From NCBI GenBank assembly GCA_014377395.1, contig JACMPS010000531.1:1-5014 (forward strand): a stretch of DNA of 5,014 nucleotides. Direction: 5' to 3'. Under the pieces are notes generated by a model, which made no database searches, was not told the origin of the DNA, and was given only the letters and a program-made list of their open reading frames with translations. Origin of the DNA: Chthonomonadaceae bacterium (GTDB lineage Bacteria; Armatimonadota; Chthonomonadetes; Chthonomonadales; Chthonomonadaceae). This document shows positions 1 through 4,560 of this stretch, one piece after another (position 1 is the first letter of the stretch; every line of letters starts with the position of its first letter). The translations under genes and the position numbers were made by a program.

Positions 1-68
1 TATTGGATCGCTTCGACAGTCTGATGTTTGTGGCTCCACTCGCGTACCTGCTTTGGGCGATTCGGTGA
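1..68 (+). CDS. cdsA: Phosphatidate cytidylyltransferase (CDP-diacylglycerol synthase), C-terminal end only
   Basis: Seen: the frame starting at base 3 reads LDRFDSLMFVAPLAYLLWAIR and then TGA at 66-68; the start lies outside the window. Known: CdsA is an integral inner-membrane enzyme that makes CDP-diacylglycerol from phosphatidic acid and CTP, the branch point for phospholipid synthesis. Its family signature near the C-terminus ends in HGG-x-x-DR-x-D, followed by a last hydrophobic helix. Here the DRFD part is visible at the very start, with the final helix (FVAPLAYLLWAI) after it, at the expected distance from the end. CdsA often sits in the uppS-cdsA-dxr cluster, but no dxr follows here. 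Only 21 residues are visible, so the call rests on one short signature. I consider it likely because both motif and position in the protein fit. Confidence 0.8.
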   Translation, partial: LDRFDSLMFVAPLAYLLWAIR

Positions 69-73
69 GAGAA

Positions 74-97
74 AAGTGTCGAGTGTTATAGACACTT
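74..97. repeat. Short inverted repeat downstream of cdsA
   Basis: AAGTGTC (74-80) and GACACTT (91-97) are perfect 7-base inverted arms around a 10-base spacer, six bases after the cdsA stop codon. No T-run follows directly, so it is not a typical intrinsic terminator by itself. It may add to RNA 3'-end structure or be a protein-binding site. The heptamer GACACTT recurs in other non-coding stretches at 183-189 and 1169-1175. Confidence 0.4.
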
Positions 98-104
98 ATC
101 TACT

Positions 105-134
105 GTTTGTCAAGGGCGTGAACGAACTTTTTTT
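105..134 (+). terminator. Weak Rho-independent terminator after cdsA
   Basis: GTTTGTCA (105-112) pairs with TGAACGAAC (119-127) through eight base pairs, one of them G-T, with A121 bulged and the loop AGGGCG. A run of seven Ts (128-134) follows immediately. The stem is weak but the T-run is strong and correctly placed, 37 bases beyond the cdsA stop. It would separate cdsA from the following remnant and rpsO. Confidence 0.45.
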
Positions 135-241
135 CCAATTCTTCCGTGTGCGGAAACCGTGCCGCCTCTCTTCTCAACACTTGACACTTCCCTCTCCTGA
201 AGCATTGAAACAATAATTCCAACGATCTTTTCCACGTTATC

Positions 242-802
242 GAGGTAATAAAAGTCGCCGTCACCGCATGGCAATCTCTCTTCGAGGCGGGAGGTCTCAC
301 TGCGGGGCAGACAGTCTTAGTTCATGGCGGGTCAGGCGGCGTAGGAATGTTTGCGGTCCAGTTCGCTCACCAAAATGGAGCAAAGGTCATTGCGACTTGC
401 TCTGCTGACAATGTTGAATTCGTAAAAAGTTTAGGTGCGGATGAGGTGCTGGACTACAAGGCGGTTCGCTTCGAGGAAGATGTATCCGGGGTGGATGTGG
501 TGCTGGACACGCAGGGCGGCGATACGCAGGAACGCTCGTGGGAAACGCTGAAATCGGGCGGCATTCTGGTGTCGGTCGTCTCGCCTCCCTCGGAGGACAA
601 GGCGGCGGAAGCAAACGCAAAGGGAGTGATGGTGCAGATTGCGGCAAACAAAGCCCTCCTCACCGAGATTGCTGAAATGCTGGACGCGGGAACAATAAAA
701 ACTGAGATTGCAAAAACATTTCCTCTTTCGGAGGCGCGACAGGCACAGGATTTAAGCCAGATCGGACACACGCGGGGCAAAATCGTGCTTCAGATTGCGT
801 AA
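242..802 (+). pseudogene. 5'-truncated zinc-independent quinone oxidoreductase (MDR family), NADPH-binding domain only
   Basis: Seen: an uninterrupted frame from about 242 to the TAA at 800-802 encodes about 186 residues. It carries TAWQSLF (263-283), the nucleotide-binding glycine motif GGSGGVG (326-346), the following helix FAVQFAHQNGAKVIATCSADN, and GADEVLDY. These are hallmarks of the Rossmann half of NADPH:quinone oxidoreductase-like medium-chain dehydrogenases. Known: the full family has roughly 310-330 residues, with an N-terminal GroES-like domain of about 125 residues that forms much of the active site. Here that domain is absent: the frame is closed by TGA at 206-208, and I found no matching N-terminal sequence in any frame of 69-241. 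The first in-frame ATG (347) falls just after the glycine motif and has no Shine-Dalgarno, so starting there would break the NADPH site. Inference: a decaying remnant after loss of the 5' part, or an assembly or sequencing join. An expressed orphan Rossmann domain is less likely. The frame itself has no stops, which suggests recent loss. Confidence 0.75.
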
Positions 803-822
803 AACGCAGGACTGTTTTGCGC
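797..822 (+). terminator. Possible weak hairpin at the end of the oxidoreductase remnant
   Basis: GCGTAAAAC (797-805) pairs with GTTTTGCGC (814-822) over nine base pairs, one G-T, with an eight-base loop. The stem overlaps the TAA stop and ends seven bases before the rpsO -35 box. There is no T-run after it on the + strand, so its efficiency as an intrinsic terminator is doubtful. It may insulate the rpsO promoter. Confidence 0.3.
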
Positions 823-828
823 TAAAAA

Positions 829-857
829 TTGACTTTCCCCCCGCTTCGTGCTACACT
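829..857 (+). promoter_or_regulatory. Sigma70-type promoter of rpsO
   Basis: TTGACT (829-834) matches the -35 consensus in five of six positions. TACACT (852-857) matches the -10 in four of six, and the spacer is exactly 17 bases. Transcription should start near 864, giving a leader of about 28 bases before the rpsO GTG. This is the best promoter in the window. Its position immediately after the remnant gene shows that rpsO (and perhaps pnp by read-through) is transcribed independently of cdsA. Confidence 0.75.
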
Positions 858-873
858 TAATCCATTAGCTATG

Positions 874-880
874 AAGGAGG
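874..880 (+). promoter_or_regulatory. Shine-Dalgarno deciding the rpsO start
   Basis: AAGGAGG lies 11 bases before GTG 892. It also lies inside the reading frame that would begin at ATG 871. ATG 871 has no Shine-Dalgarno of its own and would be only about seven bases from the predicted transcription start. This site therefore supports the GTG start. The 11-base spacing is on the long side. Confidence 0.75.
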
Positions 881-891
881 CGATTACGGCA

Positions 892-1167
892 GTGCCGCTC
901 AAAAAAGAACGGAAAACTTCTGTTATCAGCGACAACGCTCTACATGAGGGCGATACCGGTTCCCCAGAGGTTCAGGTCGCATTGTTAACGGCTCGGATTG
1001 TTGAATTAACGGATCATCTTCGGGAGCACAAGCATGACTTCCATTCCCGACGTGGGCTGATGATGATGGTCGGACACCGCAAAAAATTGCTTGATTACGT
1101 GCGAAAGAAAGACATTGACCGCTATCGCACCCTGGTCGGCAAACTCGGCATCCGCTCGAAAATCTAA
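892..1167 (+). CDS. rpsO: 30S ribosomal protein S15
   Basis: S15 is a primary binder of 16S rRNA that organises the platform of the small ribosomal subunit. Read from GTG 892, the protein has 91 residues, close to the usual 89. It starts VPLKKERKTSVI, as S15 proteins do. The conserved block HEGDTGSPEVQVALLTARI is at residues 18-36. The family signature region LTDHLREHKHDFHSRRGL is at about 39-56, followed by the basic GHRKKLLDYVRKKD stretch at 61-74. A longer frame runs upstream through ATG 871 to a TTG at 829, but those residues overlap the promoter and Shine-Dalgarno and are not conserved, so I reject them. The gene has its own promoter and ends before a hairpin terminator. pnp follows after about 425 bases, the classic rpsO-pnp order. 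In several bacteria S15 represses its own mRNA by binding its leader. The leader here is very short and I cannot see a defined S15-binding fold in it. Confidence 0.97.
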   Translation: MPLKKERKTSVISDNALHEGDTGSPEVQVALLTARIVELTDHLREHKHDFHSRRGLMMMVGHRKKLLDYVRKKDIDRYRTLVGKLGIRSKI

Positions 1168-1184
1168 CGACACTTCTGCAAAGA

Positions 1185-1214
1185 GGGCGACGCAAACGAT
1201 GTGTCGCCCCTTTT
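1185..1214 (+). terminator. Intrinsic terminator after rpsO
   Basis: GGGCGACGC (1185-1193) pairs with GTGTCGCCC (1201-1209), nine base pairs with one G-T and a seven-base loop AAACGAT, followed by C and TTTT (1211-1214). It starts 18 bases after the rpsO stop. The short T-run suggests incomplete termination, so some transcripts could read on into pnp, as happens at the E. coli rpsO-pnp boundary. Its right arm is shared with the alternative hairpin at 1200-1242. Confidence 0.7.
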
Positions 1215-1242
1215 GCCTTTGTGAAACTCAAGGGGTGACGCA
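1200..1242 (+). promoter_or_regulatory. Alternative hairpin competing with the rpsO terminator (attenuator-like)
   Basis: TGTGTCGCCCCTT (1200-1212) can pair with AAGGGGTGACGCA (1230-1242) over 13 consecutive base pairs, two of them G-T, with a 17-base loop. This uses the right arm and most of the T-run of the preceding terminator, so the two structures exclude each other. The downstream arm resembles an imperfect copy of the terminator's left arm (GGGCGACGCAAAC against GGGGTGACGCAAC). The pairing is directly visible; its regulatory role is inference. Confidence 0.45.
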
Positions 1243-1280
1243 ACTCACTCCTCTTAAAATTTGGAAGCAAAAGTTTGGAA

Positions 1281-1347
1281 ACCGAAGATGATTCGGTGGG
1301 TTCAGGGTAAGCGCATGAGACTTTCTCTCGTCCGTTTTCCCTGACCC
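1281..1347 (+). promoter_or_regulatory. Two abutting stem-loops in the pnp leader
   Basis: Hairpin A: ACCGAA (1281-1286) pairs with TTCGGT (1292-1297) around GATGA. Hairpin B starts at the next base: GGGTTCAGGG (1298-1307) pairs with CCCTGACCC (1339-1347), nine base pairs with one bulged T. Inside its loop ATGAGA (1315-1320) pairs with TCTCGT (1326-1331), one pair being T-G, around CTTTC. With no unpaired base between A and B, the helices could stack coaxially. I do not recognise a known riboswitch. It could be an RNase or protein site in the pnp leader. Confidence 0.45.
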
Positions 1348-1412
1348 CTCTTCTTCATCCGCTTCCCCACTTTTCGCTCTTAGTTTTTCAATCTAAGTTT
1401 GCAATCTTGGAC

Positions 1413-1432
1413 GCACTCGGAAAAGAGAGTGC
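1413..1432 (+). repeat. Short hairpin in the pnp leader
   Basis: GCACTC (1413-1418) and GAGTGC (1427-1432) form a perfect six-base-pair stem with a purine-only loop GGAAAAGA. It lies between two pyrimidine-rich tracts and stands out as a purine island. No T-run follows. Function unknown. Confidence 0.35.
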
Positions 1433-1573
1433 CGTACCTACCCTACTCTGGTTGACCGCCCCACTTTTCGCCCTTTTCTACACCCTTAAACTTGCTCTCA
1501 ATCAGAGTTGAAATGACAAGTCGTGCATCTTACGGAGAACGAAAACAGGGCAAAAAGTCGGCGGCAACCCTAC

Positions 1574-1588
1574 TTCTCAACAGGAGAA
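1574..1588 (+). promoter_or_regulatory. pnp Shine-Dalgarno within a small hairpin
   Basis: The Shine-Dalgarno AGGAGA (1582-1587) lies six bases before TTG 1593 and fixes this unusual start codon. TTCTC (1574-1578) can pair with GAGAA (1584-1588) around AACAG, which would cover most of the ribosome-binding site. The stem is only five base pairs, so it would modulate initiation rather than block it. Confidence 0.55.
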
Positions 1589-1592
1589 ATTA

Positions 1593-3920
1593 TTGACACA
1601 TTCAGTCGAACGCGAACTCGCGGGCAAAACTTATCGCCTTGAAACCGGCAAACTCGCCAAGCAAGCCGGCGGAGCCGTTACCCTGCACATCGGTGACACC
1701 GTGATTTTTGCCGCATCCACCATGTCCAAAGAACCGAAACCCGGTCTGGACTTTTTCCCGCTCACCTGCGACTACGAAGAGCGAAAGTACGCCGTCGGGC
1801 GCATCCCCGGCGGCTTTATCAAGCGCGGTGGCAAGCCCAGTGAGAAATCGGTTCTTACCTCCCGCCTGATTGATCGTCCTTTGCGCCCTCTCTTTCCCGA
1901 CGGAATGAGAAACGACGTACAGGTTTTCACGATGCCCCTTTCAGTTGACCCCGACTCGTTGCCCGACATCAACGCCATTTTCGCCGCTTCCGCCGCGCTT
2001 ATGGTCTCGAACATCCCCTGGGAAGGTCCCGTGGGAGCCGTTCGTGTGGGACGTGTCGAAGGCGAATTCGTTATCAACCCCAATCTGGAAATGCAAAACG
2101 TTTCTGACCTTGACTTGCTCATTGCCGGAACCAAACGGGCGATCATTATGATCGAAGCGAATGGCGACTTCGTTTCGGAAGCCGACATTCTCTCCGCAAT
2201 GGACTTCGGACACGAAATCATCAAGATGCAATGTGAGATGCAGGAAGAACTGCGTACCGTTGCGGGCAAAGCCAAAGACGAGATTTCTCTGCACAACCCC
2301 GACCCCGCAATTCTCGCCGCCATTCAGGAAAAAATGGGAGACAGCATCAAAGCCTCCATTCAGAACCCGGACAAAGCGGCGCGTGAATCCGCAATTGACG
2401 ATCTGAAAAAAGAGATTTATACCTCGATTGAAGCCGATTTCCCCGACCGAAAAAGCGACATCTACGAAGCCGCCGATAAAGCGGTGAAAAAAGCGATCCG
2501 CGCCCTCATCATTGATGACTCGATTCGCCCGGATGGACGCAAACTCGAAGAGGTACGTCCTATCGAGTGCGAGGTAGGCTTGCTTCCCCGTGTTCATGGA
2601 ACCGGACTTTTCACTCGTGGACAAACTCAGGTACTTACAACGTTGACCCTGGGCGGCACAAACGAAGGTGCACTTGTGGACGGATTGGAAGAGCCGGAAT
2701 TCAAGAAGGGCTATATGCACTTCTACAACTTCCCACCTTACTCCGTCGGTGAAGTTCGCCCGATGCGTGGGCCCGGACGACGTGAAATCGGTCATGGCGC
2801 GTTGGCGGAGCGGGCAATGGTTCCCGTCCTTCCAAGCCGCGAAGATTTCCCCTATACATTCTTGCTGACCTCCGAGGTCATGGAAAGCAACGGCTCGACT
2901 TCGATGGCGTCCGTATGTGGCTCGACTCTTGCTTTGATGGATGCGGGTGTGAAAATCAAGGCTCCAGTCGCCGGGGTTGCGATGGGCTTGATGACGCTCG
3001 GTGACAAGTTCGCCGTGCTGACCGACATTCAGGGCATGGAAGACTTTTCGGGCGACATGGACTTTAAGGTTGCCGGAACCACCGAAGGCATCACCGCTAT
3101 TCAGATGGACACGAAAATTCAGGGCATTCCGCGTGAAGTGATGGAGCAGGCACTGGAGCAGGCGCGACAGGGACGATTGCATATCCTCGGCAAAATCGCT
3201 GAGTGCATCACCGAACCCCGTGAGTCGCTTTCCGAGTATGCACCGTCCGTGATCACGATTGAGATCAACCCGGAGCGTATCGGTGAGATTATCGGGCCGG
3301 GCGGAAAGATGATTAAAAAGATCACCGCCGAAACGGGTGCTCAGATTGATATTCAGCAGGACGGTAAGATCTTTATCGCGGCTGTGGATCAAGCGGGCGG
3401 ACGCCGTGCGGCAGACATCATTCTCGGCATGGTCGGCGAGATCAAAGTCGGGGAGAAATTCACGGCGAAGATCACTCGTGTCATCGGAATGGGAGCCTTT
3501 GCGGAGTTCTCACCGGGACGCGAAGGGCTGATCAAGACGATGTACCTCAGCAAAGAGGAACTGCGAAGACCCGATGATGCGGTCAAAGTCGGTGACGAAC
3601 TGGAAGTGCGTGTGATCGAAGTGGACGGTCAGGGACGAGTCAATCTTTCCGCGATCCACAACGAGGAACCGTTCGATATTTCGATGGTCAAGCGTGACGA
3701 CTCACGCGGTGGCGGCGGAGATCGAGGCGGACGTGGAAATGATCGGGGAGGAGACCGAGGCGGACGCGGAAATGACCGTGATCGTGGTCCCAGACCCGGT
3801 GGAGATCGTGACCGCGCTCCTCGCCCGATGGAAGCATCGGCGGCTCCGGCACCTGCTCCCGCCCCTGTCGAAGAGGATGAGGACGACGAACCCCGTGTTC
3901 GTTTCCGCCCCCGCCGCTAG
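1593..3920 (+). CDS. pnp: Polynucleotide phosphorylase (polyribonucleotide nucleotidyltransferase)
   Basis: PNPase degrades RNA 3'-to-5' using phosphate, releasing nucleoside diphosphates, and can run in reverse to add tails; it is a trimeric ring and a usual degradosome partner. The 775-residue protein shows the full domain order: first RNase PH domain (about 5-140, with the RNA-contact loop FIKR at 75-78), alpha-helical domain (about 145-300), second RNase PH domain (about 320-540), KH domain (about 553-612, GPGG at 568-571) and S1 domain (about 618-688). By alignment to E. coli PNPase, the phosphate-binding serines correspond to S435-T436-S437 in NGSTSMAS, and the catalytic D486, D492 and K494 correspond to D484, D490 and K492. 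The enzyme should be active. TTG 1593 is chosen because the conserved N-terminus begins right after it and AGGAGA is six bases upstream. Beyond the usual 700 or so residues there is an RGG-rich stretch (705-740), an Ala-Pro linker (748-758), an acidic patch (760-766) and a basic end. A strong terminator follows. Confidence 0.99.
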   Translation: MTHSVERELAGKTYRLETGKLAKQAGGAVTLHIGDTVIFAASTMSKEPKPGLDFFPLTCDYEERKYAVGRIPGGFIKRGGKPSEKSVLTSRLIDRPLRPLFPDGMRNDVQVFTMPLSVDPDSLPDINAIFAASAALMVSNIPWEGPVGAVRVGRVEGEFVINPNLEMQNVSDLDLLIAGTKRAIIMIEANGDFVSEADILSAMDFGHEIIKMQCEMQEELRTVAGKAKDEISLHNPDPAILAAIQEKMGDSIKASIQNPDKAARESAIDDLKKEIYTSIEADFPDRKSDIYEAADKAVKKAIRALIIDDSIRPDGRKLEEVRPIECEVGLLPRVHGTGLFTRGQTQVLTTLTLGGTNEGALVDGLEEPEFKKGYMHFYNFPPYSVGEVRPMRGPGRREIGHGALAERAMVPVLPSREDFPYTFLLTSEVMESNGSTSMASVCGSTLALMDAGVKIKAPVAGVAMGLMTLGDKFAVLTDIQGMEDFSGDMDFKVAGTTEGITAIQMDTKIQGIPREVMEQALEQARQGRLHILGKIAECITEPRESLSEYAPSVITIEINPERIGEIIGPGGKMIKKITAETGAQIDIQQDGKIFIAAVDQAGGRRAADIILGMVGEIKVGEKFTAKITRVIGMGAFAEFSPGREGLIKTMYLSKEELRRPDDAVKVGDELEVRVIEVDGQGRVNLSAIHNEEPFDISMVKRDDSRGGGGDRGGRGNDRGGDRGGRGNDRDRGPRPGGDRDRAPRPMEASAAPAPAPAPVEEDEDDEPRVRFRPRR
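3720..3776 (+). repeat. Imperfect 24-base direct repeat encoding the PNPase RGG tail
   Basis: Bases 3720-3743 and 3753-3776 both encode DRGGRGND (residues 710-717 and 721-728), giving a 33-base period. The copies differ only at three T/C wobble positions. That points to an internal duplication kept under protein-level selection, or to strong local codon preference. Further RGG/RGP units surround it, so the tail may vary in length between relatives. Confidence 0.75.
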
Positions 3921-3973
3921 TTTCGTTTCTATGTGCAGGCTCTAACCCTCCTCGCACAGCGCATAGATCAAAA

Positions 3974-4022
3974 ACCCCGCACGATGAAAACGTCTTTCAT
4001 CGTGCGGGGTGTTCTCTTTTTT
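3974..4022 (+). terminator. Strong intrinsic terminator after pnp
   Basis: ACCCCGCACGATGAAA (3974-3989) pairs perfectly with TTTCATCGTGCGGGGT (3995-4010), 16 base pairs with the five-base loop ACGTC, followed by GTTCTC and six Ts (4017-4022). An A-run (3970-3974) on the left gives the opposite strand a T-run too, so it could act in both directions. It lies about 50 bases after the pnp stop. Its T-run ends directly at the Shine-Dalgarno of the next gene. Confidence 0.95.
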
Positions 4023-4030
4023 GGAGGTGA
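4023..4030 (+). promoter_or_regulatory. Shine-Dalgarno of the unknown gene, immediately after a terminator
   Basis: GGAGGTGA is a near-perfect complement of the 16S rRNA end, with six bases between GGAGG and ATG 4034. It begins at the base after the terminator T-run. No room is left for a promoter between terminator and ribosome-binding site, and I see no good -35/-10 pair in 3921-3973. Expression should depend on read-through or on a promoter hidden in or before the hairpin. Confidence 0.7.
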
Positions 4031-4033
4031 GAA

Positions 4034-4504
4034 ATGGTCTCAGAAAGACTGGCCATTAAATTGGCGGAATTAAAGCAACGGCTGGCGCATGAAAAACTAA
4101 CAGCAGACCTTCAATCCAATCCAGCGTTTGAGTTCATCGGGTTTGTTGAGGACAATGAGGCGTTCGAAAGGGCGATCACTCTTTGTAAAATGGCGTATCG
4201 CTATGATGCCAAACCGGATTTCATCTTTCGGGCATTCAGACCTTCTGAGCCGTACACCAAGTGGCTAACCCTTCACCTGAAACCCTTTTGTGTCGGGCAG
4301 GAAGTCCTGCTCTGGTTTTCAGGAGTGGATCTCTCTTCGCTTATTCGGATCAAACTTCTTTTGCCCGACTGGTTCGACTACTTATGTGATCGGGGTGATC
4401 TTCATTTTGTCGTTCTCAGTCCTGATTGGCGCACCGGATACGTCTTGATCGAAGACGAGCACCAATGCGAATTATTTATTCTTGACCCCTTGCTGAAAAA
4501 TTGA
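4034..4504 (+). CDS. Protein of unknown function, 156 residues
   Basis: I do not recognise this protein. The strong Shine-Dalgarno (4023-4030) and a terminator 27 bases after the stop support it as a real gene. It has no signal peptide and no clear membrane helix, so it is probably cytoplasmic. Residues 3-28 are a charged, likely helical segment (SERLAIKLAELKQRLAHEKL). The middle is rich in aromatics. The C-terminal part alternates hydrophobic strands with acidic turns, notably FVVLSPDWRTGYVLIEDE (125-142) and ELFILDP (146-152), suggesting a small alpha/beta fold. There are four Trp (77, 94, 113, 132) and four Cys (51, 86, 118, 145), without a CxxC pair. GC content is near 48 percent, lower than in pnp (roughly 55-60 percent in the lines I counted), which hints at a separate origin. 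The SPDW...GYV...EDE pattern recalls small solitary proteins of the immunity-protein kind, but no toxin neighbour is present, so I assign no function. Confidence 0.75.
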   Translation: MVSERLAIKLAELKQRLAHEKLTADLQSNPAFEFIGFVEDNEAFERAITLCKMAYRYDAKPDFIFRAFRPSEPYTKWLTLHLKPFCVGQEVLLWFSGVDLSSLIRIKLLLPDWFDYLCDRGDLHFVVLSPDWRTGYVLIEDEHQCELFILDPLLKN

Positions 4505-4530
4505 TCGCAACCCCGTTTCAATCAAAGAGA

Positions 4531-4560
4531 GACGCACCCGGTCTTTTTCGGGGGCGTTTT
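4531..4560 (+). terminator. Intrinsic terminator after the unknown gene
   Basis: ACGCACCCG (4532-4540) pairs with CGGGGGCGT (4549-4557) over eight base pairs with one A-G mismatch, loop GTCTTTTT, followed by TTT (4558-4560). It begins 27 bases after the stop codon and would end the transcript of the unknown gene. Confidence 0.7.

Larger units (their letters stand above)
1215..1592 (+). other. Gene-free rpsO-pnp spacer / probable pnp leader
   Basis: No protein-coding frame or tRNA is recognisable on either strand here. The stretch holds the distal part of the alternative hairpin, a pair of adjacent stem-loops (1281-1347), a small hairpin (1413-1432), two C-rich and G-poor tracts (about 1321-1400 and 1461-1500), and the pnp ribosome-binding site. 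No convincing pnp promoter is visible. TAAAAT (1255-1260) lacks a -35. TTGACC (1452-1457) lacks a good -10 at 16-18 bases; the closest, TACACC, is 21 bases away. pnp may therefore rely on read-through from rpsO or on a promoter of a different type. In E. coli the pnp leader is a structured target for RNase III and PNPase autoregulation; a similar role here is inference. Confidence 0.55.

Noticed and set aside
28..216. Plus-strand 62-codon frame as the missing N-terminal part of the oxidoreductase
   Set aside because: It overlaps the cdsA end, includes the terminator region, and shows none of the GroES-like domain motifs of the family.
181..217. TTGACA (181-186) with AATAAT (212-217) as a promoter for the oxidoreductase remnant
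   Set aside because: The -35 is perfect but the spacer is 25 bases. No acceptable -10 exists at 16-18 bases.
100..300. Minus-strand 66-codon frame ending HALDKQ
   Set aside because: It overlaps the start of the conserved oxidoreductase remnant on the other strand, has no ribosome site and no recognisable domain.
829..891. N-terminal extension of S15 from TTG 829 or ATG 871
   Set aside because: The extension overlaps the -35/-10 promoter and the Shine-Dalgarno, and is not part of the conserved S15 N-terminus. GTG 892 gives the normal length.
1452..1484. TTGACC with TACACC as the pnp promoter
   Set aside because: The spacer is 21 bases and the -10 is poor. Kept only as a weak possibility in the leader description.
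1545..1575. GGCGGCAACC before pnp as part of a SAM-I (S-box) riboswitch
   Set aside because: Only the short GGCAACC element matches. The GATGAA segment, the GGTGCTAATTCC-like segment and the four-helix arrangement are missing.
1941..3392. A 483-codon open frame on the minus strand opposite pnp
   Set aside because: It lies wholly antisense to a confidently identified gene, has no recognisable domain, a skewed His/Phe/Asn/Gly composition typical of antisense shadows, and no ribosome-binding evidence. It arises from the codon bias of pnp.
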